In this document: piece after piece, positions 35,601 to 47,709 of the stretch
Layout: every line of letters starts with the position of its first letter
How positions within the stretch are numbered: position 1 is the first letter of the stretch
Assembly (NCBI GenBank): GCA_005656395.1
Contig: SRSI01000050.1
Location: forward strand, 1,922,001 to 1,986,000
Source of the DNA: Strongyloides papillosus
Lineage: Eukaryota > Nematoda > Chromadorea > Rhabditida > Strongyloididae
Direction: 5' to 3'
DNA: 64,000 nucleotides
The notes under the pieces: generated by a model
Seen by the model: only the letters and a program-made list of their open reading frames with translations
Databases searched by the model: none
Told to the model about the DNA's origin: nothing
Translations under genes and position numbers: made by a program

Positions 35601-37451
35601 AATTGATACATTTAAATTATTAAAAGTTAAAGAATTTGATTGAAATTAAATATATTTATACTCACAATTACTGCTGAAGTAGGAGAATAGAGTAATATGC
35701 TTTTTCAGAGGATAAATAATGAGTGTTTTGTTACTAACGTTTCCCGAGAACTTATATAAAAAAAGGTTTTAGCTGGATAAAAAGAAAAAGACATTTGTTA
35801 TTGGCAAATAAGGGGATATTATTGCCTTCGCAGAGCGATGTCTTCACAATACTGTAGTTTTTGTTTTTAAAATAATTATGAAAATGGCAGATAAAAAAAG
35901 TAATGCATTAATCAGTAGAAAATTAAGTTTAAACTAAGCGGAGAATAAATATAAAGCAGAGATCCCATTACAATTACCATGAAATTACTAATAAAACTAA
36001 GCAGTATAACATAAAAGTGGTAATTAAATGGCAAAAATTTAATACATGCTTATGAAAAAATAAAACGAGGTAAAGACTTAAAATAAGAATGTAAAAATAC
36101 GCCATGTTATTCTTTGGGCCAATGTTGGAAATTTCCCAAAAAAATTGGTCACATTTCACCAATGATATAAAAACTACTTATTGCGTTATGTTTAAAAATA
36201 ACACTTTAAACAAAAGAAACTTTTTGTTTAAAAATAAAATGAATTGCTAATTGTGGTGTGAAAAACATGAATACTATTAGAAAAATTATTTTTATAAATA
36301 CATCTCGAATGTTATTCACATGGTTACATGATTACGAAATAAAGTTTATAAATAAAATGAGAATACCATCCGTAAACATTTCCTTTACTTTATTTGTTGT
36401 TTTTAATGAGTGGTAAAGGTGTATGAAGGACAAAATTAAAAGAAAAAACAAACTCTAAGTCAATTATAGAGAGAATATTTGAAGAGACAAAGAAGATGAC
36501 TATCCCTTTCTGTCATTTATCATTTAATTTTTTACTTATCAAATAATGAAATAAAAAAATATATACCAACTTATTATTAAATAAAAGAGCCATTAAAAGT
36601 TCATTTTTTCCCCTCATTACTATGACATCTTTATACACACATTTTCAAAATAAAATCAAACACCATTAACACTTGATTAAAAGGTTTGAATATACGAATA
36701 TACAACTGATTATTGAACTGTAGAAATATTTCTTATTTTACCTTCATCATTTGCAACATTTACAAATAACAATCATCAATCTTATCACTAAAAATTATAA
36801 TATCTACATATTTATGTATTTATTTACACACATATTATTAATATATAACTAGCCTAAAGAAAAGCTGTATGTTGATAAAATATCTATTGAAATTTTACAA
36901 AGTTTAAATATATATTTTGATTAAAAATTATATTAGGCTGTATTAAAATATTCATATACACATACACTTGAATATACATATTTATTTAAATAGCAAGCCT
37001 TAAACACAAAAATCTCCCCAAAATTCGGGGCTTTTTATTATTTTTTTTGTTGATTATTTTTATTTCTCTCTTTCTCCTTACAATTTACACTTTTTATGAT
37101 TGATAAAAAGTTAACCTTCAGAAAAAGAAGTATTGTTAAATATTTAATGTTAAAAGTGAAATATAGTGTGATTATTCACTTGAAAAGACCTATGTAATTA
37201 TGTGTAGAGATGATTGAAAAGTTTGATTGTCAAAGGGTAGAAATATATATGATTTCCTATTGAACAAAAATAATAAAAAAGATTATTTTAATGTGGAATT
37301 CAAGGTAAATATTCTAAGAATTACCTATGAATTTGTATTTGTAGGTATTAATGAAAGTTTTTTTAAAAAGGGAATAGAGATTCTATGGTGTGAGAAAATA
37401 AAATTATCAAATTTTTTGTAAAAAGATAGTTAAATTTTGATTTTCCTATTA
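32697..37451. other. 4.7 kb without a recognised gene
   Basis: The longest gene-free stretch in the window, upstream of lamin. It is uniformly AT-rich with short tandem runs such as the AAATTAAATAAAAATTT repeat at 33940-33980. Small GC-rich hairpins occur near 34042-34055 and at 37016-37031. Open frames are all under 80 codons and look random. It may hold regulatory DNA or a non-coding RNA gene that I cannot recognise. Confidence 0.4.
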
Positions 37452-39187
37452 TTAATTTTTCATATGGAAAATTCCTAATTCTTTGGCTATTTGAATAAAG
37501 TCTATTGCTGCGTTTAGTTTTTTTATTATTTCATCGTTTGGTGGTCGGGCACTTGGTGGTAATCCCTTTGGAACAAATGATGACATAGTTTTCTTAGATG
37601 TTGTTGTAGGTGGTGGAGTTAAATGCGTTGTTTTTGGAGGAATTGTAGTTGTTGTTGGGTGAGTTGTAGTTGTACTTGGAGAAGTTGTTGTTGTCGTTGG
37701 AGGTAAAGTTGTTAAAAGGAAACGTTTAGCTTCACTTTCATCATCAAATTTATGTTCCCCAACAACCGTGTTACCTTGCATTTTAATAACGAAAAATGTA
37801 GATTTTGGTTGGTTTACTACATCTTTTACAACTTCTTTCTCAACTTCTTTTGATTTATCTCCAAAGGACAAGTCTTTTTCTTCGTCTTTTGGTTTTGAAG
37901 CTTCTTTTAAAATACCAGTATCCGTTTTATTAAATGATAATGAAGATGTTGTTGAGTTTAATGAAGTGTTTTCAGTTGTAATATTAACTTTTTTATCACT
38001 TTTTTTATTGGTGTTTAAAATATCTGTTGAATTTGTTGTTTCACTGGCTGTAGAATTAGTAATTATTTTATTGCTCGTTACATTAAAACTTTTTTCTGTA
38101 GTAATATTCATAAACATAGTTGTGGTGTTTTTTTCAGTGGTATCTTCAATGCTTTTATCCTTGTTTTTTTCATCTTTTATACCTGAATCTTTTTCGAAAT
38201 CAACAATTTTAATTTTCTCTTCACTTGATGAGATGTTTGTCTTTACATTTTCGCCACTTGAATTGCCATCCAACACTGCAGGAAATATAACTTCAGAGCT
38301 ATTATGCATTGTTTTATTACTACTTTTAACGGAACTTTCATCATCCAAGTCCTTTGTAGTATTTTTTATGTTTTCAAAATCTGTTTTTACTACATTGACA
38401 TCAATTGCTACTTCTTTTTCCAACAAAATAGGTACTTTTAACGACTCTTCTTTAACAGTAGATGTATTCAAACTCTTCTCAATTTTCTTTTTTTTATCAC
38501 CACTATTAATATCATTCTCCTTCTTCGTATCATTTAATTTTTCAGTACCTATATCACCTAACTCCTTATCACTACTGTCTTCCTTTACATCTCTCAACTT
38601 TTTAATTTTTTCCTGAGATATATGCTCATCTATAAGTAATACAGGTTTTTCAAAATTTTCAATAACATCACCATCTATTTCAATAGCTTTACTAGATTTG
38701 AAGGTATCATTTATTTTTAACGTTTTAATTGATAAATTTTCAGGTTTCCTTATCTGATCTTCTGAAATGTACGTTTATAGGTTAAGTTATTAAAAAAAAA
38801 CTTGCCTAAACTATCTATTGAAAATGATGTTTCATGATTGCTGGTATCTTGAGAAAAGTTTCCTTTTTTCCTTGAATCACTTAATTTATTGTGGTGTCTG
38901 TGTTTTCTTGATCTATGTGTTGGTATTCTCTTGGATGAAGATTTTGTTTTTATACTTAAAATTGTGCGATAAAGTATTTTAACGGTATGTAATTAATTAC
39001 CTTTCATTTTCTGACTAAAAATGTGTAAATTAAATAATGTAAATAGTGATATCAAACTTACTAATGATTTTGTGTCATTCTCGGATCCAATTACCTAAAA
39101 ATTAAATTATCAAACTAAAACTATAATACCTACTTGTCCATAGCTCAAAATAATTAAAATTAGAATATATACATAATTATATTTCAT
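37452..39187 (-). CDS. Secreted Ser/Thr-rich mucin-like protein
   Basis: The large last exon (37452-38761) and smaller upstream exons encode about 530 residues. The start at 39187 gives an 18-residue exon MKYNYVYILILIILSYGQ, a clear signal peptide. Several short exons (39062-39094, about 39002-39014 and 38806-38955) follow, whose exact junctions I could not settle because the 13-base candidate exon leaves the frame off by one. The intron before the last exon seems to start with GC (TTAG then GCAAGT) and end with AG. The mature protein is disordered, rich in Lys, Asp, Ser, Thr and Asn-X-Thr sites. It carries a Thr/Pro run at about 37610-37700 that should be O-glycosylated, and a short helical C-terminus. 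No family is recognised. It may be a surface-coat or matrix protein. Confidence 0.65.
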
Positions 39188-39865
39188 CTTAGTAATAAAA
39201 TATATAGCAATAAATATACAAAGTTAAAGTATAAGATAATAATATTTCTACACAACTATAAAAAATTTATAACTTTCACTTCTAATATATATATTTTTTT
39301 TATTTCAAATCATCAAAATTTAAGATTTAGGTATTATTTAATTGCTTTTCAATGAAATTAGTAAACTGATCATTAGCATCTCTCCACCTATTAAATAATA
39401 TTAGCAAAACATTTTTATTAACCTAATATATAATTTTAGCAACAATTTTAGAAGTTTTTATCAAACATAAATTAAAATCGTAAATTAATTGTTAATAAAA
39501 AATTTCTTTAAATACTCTTTTTTTAGGAATAATTGTAATATTACATTAATAATGTGTAACTAAAAACCTTTGTTGTAGTAAATTAACGAAATGTTATTTT
39601 AATAGACGACAGGTTACAAATAATGGACATTATACTTGATCATTCCTTTATAGAACATACATCTTCTATTAAGTGATTATTTAAAATCAACTTTAATTAA
39701 AAGTTAAATTTAAAGTGTAGAAATAAAAAATATTTTAAAGTTTAATGAGAAAAGACAAAACTATAACACATTTTTACAACTTTCCTAATACTTTTTAATT
39801 AGTAGATAAATTAAATAAAGTATTAATGAATAAAATAAAGGATAATATTTTATCGTCATAATTTA
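39188..39865. other. Spacer at the left edge of the astacin cluster
   Basis: AT-rich DNA between the mucin-like gene's start and the stop of the first astacin gene. The GC-rich downstream element found after the other astacin genes is absent. No gene seen. Confidence 0.4.
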
Positions 39866-41073
39866 TCAAACATAACGGTATCGTAATCTTATATTGCTGA
39901 ATCGGGATAATCCTACATATTTCATAACTACAAGATTGTCTTGGGATATAATATCTCCTCCACGGACTCTTCCACAAAGCATAGCACCAGAAACAGCTTT
40001 ATCGGCAAGGAATTTAATTTCTAATCCTTTATTTGGTTGGCAAACAAAGCTCTCCCTGAAGTTTACTTCTCCAATATACAATCGTACTTTGCGTCCTTTT
40101 GGTGCTTCTATTCGAAAGTAACAAGTTTTAACTCCTCTTACATTTAATAGTTGATCTATATTTTTAGCATTCAATCTTGTTACACCACAAAATCTATGTG
40201 AAGGTAATAATTGAGTACACCGTGTTCCTGTAAAAAATGCCGGGCACTTACAAAATCTGCAATCGTTTGGGTTTGGGTATCCCCCCATTTCACATTTTAA
40301 ATTCGAACTACGACATTTAGCACTACAATAATGGATATTAAGCTGTTTTGCATCATTAAATCCAAATCGTGTGGTTTGTCCTATAGTTTTTAAATAACTC
40401 CAATATTTGGGTTCCATTGCTATTCGGCCATTTACTGAACCTGCGAATCTGTCGTAATGCATCAAAGAACCAAAATCATATTTTAAACCATATGATGTTG
40501 CTCTTGATAATGGGAAAGTTTGATAATTAAAATCAAGACCAGGGTCTATATTCTCAAATCTTACATTAATATAAAAATTTCTGTCATGTCTAGCAAATTC
40601 ATGAATCACACCAAGAGCATGCATTGTTTCATGGATAGCAATTGTAAGCTTATTACAATCACTTCCTAAAACTACATCTTGTGGTCTACCATGTGTTACT
40701 TTTCCAATAAATGAATAACAGTCAGTACCTTGACTAACATAATTTAAGCCTCCATTTCTAAAATTATTAGATTCTATAAATCTTATGCATGTCTCTTTTT
40801 CAATAGCTTCAATTGCTGCCTTTATTAATCTTCTATTTGCACCATAACTAATGCGATAATGAATTGGAGAAGTCCATTTAAATCTTTTATCTTTGAGAAT
40901 TGACTTTTTAATTCTAGTTTCAGAAGATTCTGAATAACTATCAACATTTAAAGTACTTTCATTCTTAAAGATATTATTAATAGATCAAAAATGATTTCCT
41001 TTATAGGACTTACTTTTGAAACTACTTCTAGTATGCAATGAGAAAATAAAAATAACTTGATAAAAAAATTCAT
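39866..41073 (-). CDS. Astacin metalloprotease, cluster copy 1
   Basis: Exons 41014-41073 and 39866-40963 give 385 residues. Exon 1 is just the signal peptide (20 residues), a layout shared by all eight copies. A short pro-region (about 21-45) leads to the M12A zinc protease. The zinc site HETMHALGVIHEFARHDR is near 131 and the Met-turn reads SLMHYDR. An EGF-like segment follows, with C-x3-C-x6-C and CRFCKC-FFTG-C, then a CUB domain from about 278 to the end. Astacins cut extracellular proteins; in Strongyloides expanded sets are secreted by parasitic stages, including for tissue penetration. This is the most divergent copy (SLMHY for SVMHY, EMGGYPNPND) and the only one without the GC-rich element downstream. 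Confidence 0.93.
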
Positions 41074-41100
41074 GAGTTACATGATGCTTAAAAATTTATT

Positions 41101-41165
41101 TACCTATATATATAGATATATGATGGAGAATTCACATTAATCACCTGAGATAATAAATTTAATTG
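41101..41165 (-). promoter_or_regulatory. Proximal promoter block, astacin copy 1
   Basis: Read on the minus strand: CTCAGGTGATTAATG, then a TATATATAGG-type TATA element about 30 bases before the ATG. The CAGGTG is an E-box-like word. The same block, in the same order and spacing, precedes every astacin gene here. Confidence 0.6.
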
Positions 41166-42555
41166 TTATTCAAATAATTTGAGTCAAAATATTTTTTACA
41201 TTTTTACAAAAATTTTGGTTACTTTTTAACTTGAATTTAAATTAAACATATTTTTTTTGTTATTATAGCAAATAGTAAAATTAAATGATAACAATAATAT
41301 TAATTTACATGTGTATGACATCTCAAAACAAAATTTATTTTTATTGTTTCATTATGAAAAATGAAATTATATTTTTTGTGATTTCAGGTGACTGAACTTT
41401 TATTATTGACGTGACCACCCACAAAAATTTCAAGAATACAAAATAGATTAAAGAAGATGATTTACCTTAAAAATGGAATGTTTTTATTTTAGACAGAATA
41501 CAAAAACATCAAAATATCGAATAAATGTATAAATATTAAGTCAAACTCAAATAGTGTACTTAAAAACAGTAAAAATTTCTAAAAATATATAAAATATGAT
41601 AATATTGTGACTATTTTCTTCTTTATAATTGATAAAATACTATTTCTTTATATATGCTGCTACTTTCTGAAGGTACAACCTCTTCATTGAAGGCAACCCA
41701 TAACATTATACGCCATCGATCGTTGTCAATTTATGTTTTTTGAAGTTGTATCTAATTTTTCCATGAAAAAAACATTGACATCCAACTATAATCCCCCATT
41801 TATTATTGAAGAATGGAAGGTCGGGTAACTTTTTTTAATTTTTAAACTTTTTCTATCTTAATATATAAAATTTTATCTACTGATTCTAACAAAGGTGAAA
41901 TTAGCTCAATCTGAAGCGTCATTCATAAGATATAACCACTTAAACGAGCTTTGGTGAGTTGATCATGATCCAGAAAGAGTCATTTTCATCTAAAATTTTA
42001 CAAATATATGTACTTTTAGATGCCTATAATATACAAATGAAAAAGTTAGAACTCCATGTTTCATTCTTAAGATTTTAAACTTTCTTAAAAATGACTAAAG
42101 AAATCCGCGCACAAAGGTAATCAAACCTACCATGATTTTTTCGTACTTTTTCAAAAAAAGAAAGGACATTCACGAACAGGTGGTTGCAGAACTAAATAAT
42201 TCATATCTAAAACGTATTTTTTTAAATTAGGAATTTTAGGTAATTACAGTTTTGGTAAGTTCATAAAGTCCTTTTTACAGCTATTTAAATGAATCAACTT
42301 TCTTTAAATAAGCTTTAATATGTTTAATCTTTAGTTTTTTTTTACCAATTTTTTTCTCTTTTCCCTGTAAAGTTAGCTGTTAATTCTTAAGATGCAATTT
42401 GAATATTACAAAAATATTTCTATAGTTTGTAATCTTTAGAGTGGGATTCTGTATTTTTATAAATTAATGTAATGAAAGATACTATAAGAGAACGGATTTA
42501 AAGATTTTTTCAGAATTATAAATTTATAAATAACGGGGTACTTCAACTTTTTGTG

Positions 42556-43350
42556 GTGAATTCTATTTATTCCTTTGTTATCGTACTATCAATGATCTTA
42601 TTTATCATGTTAGTATGTTTATTATGCTAAAACTCCCTTTATGGAACTTTTTTTTGATAGATTCCTGAAGAATACATCCCTAGCGCAGATTGCGTTCTTA
42701 ATTCATACATCAACATTTTCAGTACCATTTATTCATGGACTAATTATTAATTTCATACGTGTTGTAGCTATATACTATTAGATGGTGTAGAAGAGTCTTT
42801 TTGCAGTAAGAAGAATCAAACAGATATGTATTAGAATGATTTTATGTAATTTTGGGATTTGATTTCCAACAACATTCTTTAAATCAAGTTATTTATTGAA
42901 AATTGATACATTTACACTCACATCATTATAGGTAGCATCATCAATTATTATCTATCAACAGTTTTATGGTATCTTTTTTATAGTTCTGCTATTGTATTAT
43001 CATTTTCGCTTAATGTCTTAGAAAAAATTGAATTAATTAGAGAGAAATACAATTGAAATCAAAAGTATTCTGATAAGTGTTATATAATATATTCATTTTT
43101 TTACACTTTTTGTGTCAACTTAATGAAGATATACATTACCATTAGGATTAGTTGAACATGCCTAAAGAAAGCTAAGGTAAATCACATTGATAATGTCGTT
43201 ATTTTATGATCTAATAACATAGTAATATCGAGAAATTTTCTTTTTATCATTAATATAACAAATGATATCAAGAAATTTTTGGTGGAAACATTCAAAATTA
43301 TATTTAGTAAAGATAATTATTCTTATTCCAGTGGACAATATTTATAGACT
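42556..43350 (+). pseudogene. Chemoreceptor (GPCR) remnant 1
   Basis: Same region as remnant 3 (56290-57085), which still reads as several membrane spans. Here the frame is broken many times, for example a stop inside the AIYYP motif after the third span (near 42780). The final-span segment is still visible at about 43100-43340. It is a dead copy carried along with the astacin duplication. Confidence 0.55.
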
Positions 43351-43710
43351 AAAAATAAAGATACAAATATTTAATGAAATTTATTATATATTTTTGTTAA
43401 AGTTTAATATAATGTATATATATGTTTAAAGTATGCAATTCTGTCTTTAACCTTTGTTTTTAAAGAGCATGTAATTAAATAATAATATTTAACTTTTAAA
43501 AAATAAAATATAAATATTATAACGCAATATTTGAATGTAATTTCAATATTTACATGTGTTAAGTTATGTGGGTAACACCACTTTATAAAATTTTATTACT
43601 AATACTACAAAACATAATAAATGGGAAATATTATTCAGAAGTTTATAACTGCATTGTTATAAAACAAAACGTTTTCTATTTTTTTTGGAATTTTTTAGAT
43701 TTAAAAAAAT

Positions 43711-43755
43711 TCCTATGAATATGTGGCGACGAGCGCAGCAAGTTGCTTTTAACAA
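43711..43755 (-). repeat. GC-rich downstream element, astacin copy 2
   Basis: On the minus strand AGCAACTTGCTGCGCTCGTC then GCCACATATTCATAGGAA, about 55-90 bases after the stop codon. It stands out against the AT-rich flanks. Nearly identical to the element of copy 3. Confidence 0.65.
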
Positions 43756-43803
43756 ATAAATTATTAATAATTTATAAAAAAGAATAATTTTTCATCATCA
43801 CAA

Positions 43804-45015
43804 TTATGCAACACTACGGTACCGTACTCTTATTCTGCTGAAGCGGGTTAATCCTACATATTTCATAACTACAACATCATTTTGGGATGTTATAACCCTT
43901 CCAATGTTTTTTCCACAAAACATAGCACCAGAAACAGTTTTATCAGCGAAAAATTTAACTTCTAATCCTTTATTTGGTTGGCAAACAAAGCTGTCACGGA
44001 AGTTAGTTTCGAGAATATTCAGCAGTACTTTACGTCCTCTTGGTGCTGTTATTTTAATGTAACAAGTCTTAATTCCTTTGACAATTAGTAGTTTGTTTGT
44101 ATACTTGCTTTTAAATCTTGTTTTACCACATTTTTTATCTGAAGGTAATAATTTGGTACACAATTTTCCTGTAAAAAATGCCGGGCACTTACAAAATCTA
44201 CAATCGTTTGGGTGTGGGTATCCGCCCATTTTACATTTTAATTTCGGTTCAGGGCATCTATCACTACAATAATGAATATTAAGTTGCTTTGCATCATTAA
44301 AGCCGAATCGTGTGGTTTGTCCTATAGTTGTTAAATAATTTTGATATTTTGGTTCCATTGCTATTCGTTCATTTACTGAACCTGCAAGTCTATCATAATG
44401 CATCACAGAGCCAAAATCATATTTTAAGCCATATGGTGTTGCTTTTGATAATGGTAACGGTTGATAATTATACGTAAGACCAGGATCTATATTTTCAAAT
44501 CTTACAATAATATAAGAATCTCTGTCATGTCTAGAAAATTCATGAATCACACCAAGTGCATGCATTGTTTCATGGATAGCAATTGTAAGTTTATTACAAT
44601 CACTTCCTAAAGCTACTTCTTGTGGTCTACTACGTGAAACTTTTCCAACAAAAGAAGAACAGTCTGTACTTTTATTTACATAATTTAAGCCTCCATTTTT
44701 AAAATGAATTGTTTCTCTAAACCTTATGCATGTTTCTTTTTCAATAACTGCCAATGCTTTCTTGACTAATTTTCTATTTACACCACGACTAATGTGGTAA
44801 TTAATTGGAAAAGTCCACCTTAATGCCATATTTTTGAGAATTGACTTTTTAACTCTAGTTTCATAAGATTCTGAATTACCATCATCCTTTAAAATACTTT
44901 CATTCTTAAACATATTGTTAATAAATCAAAGAATGTTTGCTTTTCTATGACTTACTATTGAAATTACTTCCAGTATGCATTGGAAAAATAAAAATAACTT
45001 GATAAAAGAAATCAT
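43804..45015 (-). CDS. Astacin metalloprotease, cluster copy 2
   Basis: Exons 44956-45015 and 43804-44904 give 386 residues in the common order: signal peptide, pro-region, protease, EGF-like, CUB. The zinc site is HETMHALGVIHEFSRHDR (about 131-148) with SVMHYDR as Met-turn (about 186-192). EGF-like residues are 233-269 and CUB 279-386. The segment after the protease reads CSDRCPEPKLKC, shared with copy 5, whereas the CUB start (KKCGKTRFKSKYTNKLL) is shared with copies 4 and 7, so the gene looks like a mosaic. Its 3' end and downstream DNA are nearly identical to those of copy 3. Confidence 0.95.
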
Positions 45016-45044
45016 TGGATTACATGATGGTAGAAAATTAATTT

Positions 45045-45110
45045 ACTTACATATATATTTATGGTGGAGAATTTACGTTATTCACCTGAGATAATAAATT
45101 TAATTGTTAT
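45045..45110 (-). promoter_or_regulatory. Proximal promoter block, astacin copy 2
   Basis: CTCAGGTGAATAACG followed by a TATA element (AAATATATAT) upstream of the ATG at 45015. The TATA is slightly altered from the TATATATAGG of the others. Confidence 0.55.
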
Positions 45111-46514
45111 TCAAATAATTTGAGTCAAAATATTTTTTACATTTTTACATAAAATTTTGGTTACTTTTTAGCTTAAATTTAAATTAAACATATTTTTTTG
45201 TTATTATAGCTAATAGTAAAATTAAATGATAACAGTAATATTAATTTGTATTTGTATGACATCTAAAAAACAGAGTTTTTTTTTATTTACTTTAGACATT
45301 TTTGTTGTTTCTTTATGAAAAATGAAATTATATTTTTTGTGATTTCAGATGACTGAACCTTTATTATTGATATGACCACTTACAAAAATTTCAAAAATAC
45401 AAAACAGATTAAAGAAGATGATTTACCCTAAAAATTGAATGTTTTTATTTTATATAGAACATGAAAAACATCAGGATACCGAATAAATATATAAATATTA
45501 AGTCAAACTCAAATAGTGTACTTAAAAACACTAGAAATTTCTAAAAATATATAAATATGATAATATTGTGACTATTTTCTTCATTTATAATTGATAAAGT
45601 ACTATTTCTTCATATCTGTTGTTATTTTGTAAAGGTTCAACCTCATCATTGAAGGCAACCCATAACGTTATACGCCATCAGTCGTTGTCAATTAGTGCTG
45701 TTTGAAGTTGTAATTATTTTTCCCATGAAAAACACATTGACATCAAATTATAAATCTCCATTTATTATAGAAGAATGAAAGGCCGGAAAATTTTTTCGAT
45801 TTTTAAGCTTTTTTCAACCTTAATATATAAAATGTTATGCACTGATTCTAACAAAGGTGAGATTAGCTCAATCTGAAGCGCCATTCATAAGATATAACCA
45901 CTTAAACGTGCCTTGAGGAGTTGATTTTGACCAACTTGGAGTCATTTTTTATCTGAATTTTTACAAATATATGTACTTTTAGATGCCTATTATATATAAA
46001 TGAAAAAGTTAGAATTCCATGTTTCATTCTTAAGATTTTAAACTTTTTTGAAAATGACTAAAACACCTGCGCAAAAAAGTGGTCAAACCTCTCATGATTT
46101 ATTCGTACTTTTTAAAAAATAATCATGACATCGTTCTCACTTTTCCCCCAAAATTAAGTATTTAATATCTAAAACCTACTTTTTTAAATTATGAATTCTA
46201 GGTAATTACTGTTTTAATAAGCTAATAAAGTTAACTTACTACAGTTATTAAGGTGATTAAAGTTTCTTACATCAACCTTTGATCCATTTAATGTTTAATT
46301 TTTCTACCAATTTTTCCTCATTCCTTGTATAACTAGCTTTTCATTCTTAAGATGAGATTTGAATATTAAGGAAGTATCTTTTTTGTTTAGTAGCCTTCAG
46401 AATGGGATCTTGTATTTTCAAAGATTAATATAATGGAAGATACTGCAAGATGATGTATTTAAATAACTTTTTAGAATTATAAGTTTATAAATAATGGGTA
46501 CTCTAACTTTTTGT

Positions 46515-47252
46515 AATTAAGTCCATTCATTCCTCTGTTATCATATCATTAATGATCTTAATTATCATGTTAATATGTTGTTTATGTTAAAATTCAGTAT
46601 ATGGAACTTTTTTTAAATACATTCCTGTAAAATACCTTCCTAACACAGGTTGCATTCTTAATTGGTACATCAACATGTTCAGTGCCATCTATTCATGAAT
46701 TAATTATTAACTTCATACGTTTTGTGGTCATATACTATCAAAAAGAGTATAACAGCATTTTTACGACAAAGAGAATCCAACAAATGTATATTTGAATGTT
46801 TTTTCGTAATTTTGGGATTGGACTTCTAACAATATTATTTGAATCAAGTTATTTGTTAAAAATAGATACATTAAACTTACGCCATCATACGTAACATCAT
46901 CAATTATCATCTACTATATGTCCTGGATAAAATTGAATTAAATAAAAAGAAATACAATAGAAATATAAGGTATTCTGATTGGTATTATATAATATATTCA
47001 TTTTTTACACTTTTTGTGTCAATCCTGGTGGAGATATATATTGCCATTAGGATTGGTGGGACATACCTAAAGAATGCTAAGGTGAATCACATTGCTAATG
47101 CCGTCCTTTTATTGTCTAATGATATAGTAATATCGAGGAATTTTTATTTTATCACTAATATATCAAAAGTTATCAGAAGATTGATGGTGGAATCACTCAA
47201 AATATTATTTAGTAAAGATAATTATTCTTATTCAAGTGGACAATATTTATAG
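46515..47252 (+). pseudogene. Chemoreceptor (GPCR) remnant 2
   Basis: Homologous to remnants 1 and 3. The front part is frameshifted and has an internal deletion. The last exon is still open from 47016 for 78 codons and reads as a membrane span (SILVEIYIAIRIGG) with a basic intracellular tail. No complete receptor can be assembled. Confidence 0.55.
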
Positions 47253-47613
47253 ACTAAGAATAAAGATACAAATATTTAATGAAATTTATTATATATTTTT
47301 GTTAAAGTTTAATATAATGTATATATATGTTTAAAGTATGCAATTCTGTCTTTAACCTTTGTTTTTAAAGAGCATGTAATTAAATAATAATATTTAACTT
47401 TTAAAAAATAAAATATAAATATTATGATGCAATATTTGAATGTAATTTCAATATTTATATGTGTTAAGTTATGTGGGTAACATCACTTTATAAAATTTTA
47501 TTACTAATACTACGAAACATAATAAATGGGAAATATTATTCAGAAGTTTATAACTGCATTGTTATAAAACAAAACGTTTTCTATTTTTTTTTGGAATTTT
47601 TTAGATTTAAAAA

Positions 47614-47659
47614 AATTCCTATGAATATGTGGCGACGAGCGCAGCAAGTTGCTTTTAAC
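47614..47659 (-). repeat. GC-rich downstream element, astacin copy 3
   Basis: Same sequence as downstream of copy 2, at the same distance after the stop. It lies inside a tract of several hundred bases that is almost identical between the two copies. Confidence 0.65.
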
Positions 47660-47709
47660 AAATAAATTATTAATAATTTATAAAAAAGAATAATTTTTCA
47701 TCATCATAA

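Noticed and set aside
37014..37035. A GC hairpin followed by a T run (CCCC-AAAATT-CGGGG-type), like a bacterial terminator.
   Set aside because: The genome is that of a eukaryote and no gene ends there. It was noted only as a small hairpin.
37768..38616. A 282-codon open frame on the plus strand, rich in Ser, Phe, Leu and Val.
   Set aside because: It is antisense to the Lys/Asp/Ser/Thr-rich last exon of the mucin-like gene. Such low-complexity codons leave the opposite strand open by composition. The minus-strand reading has a signal peptide exon and splice sites; this one has none.
47471..47665. A 64-codon plus-strand frame ending MWRRAQQVAFNK in the copy 3 downstream region.
   Set aside because: The nearly identical DNA after copy 2 differs little, and the end falls in the GC-rich element. 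There is no start context or partner exon, so the frame is probably chance.
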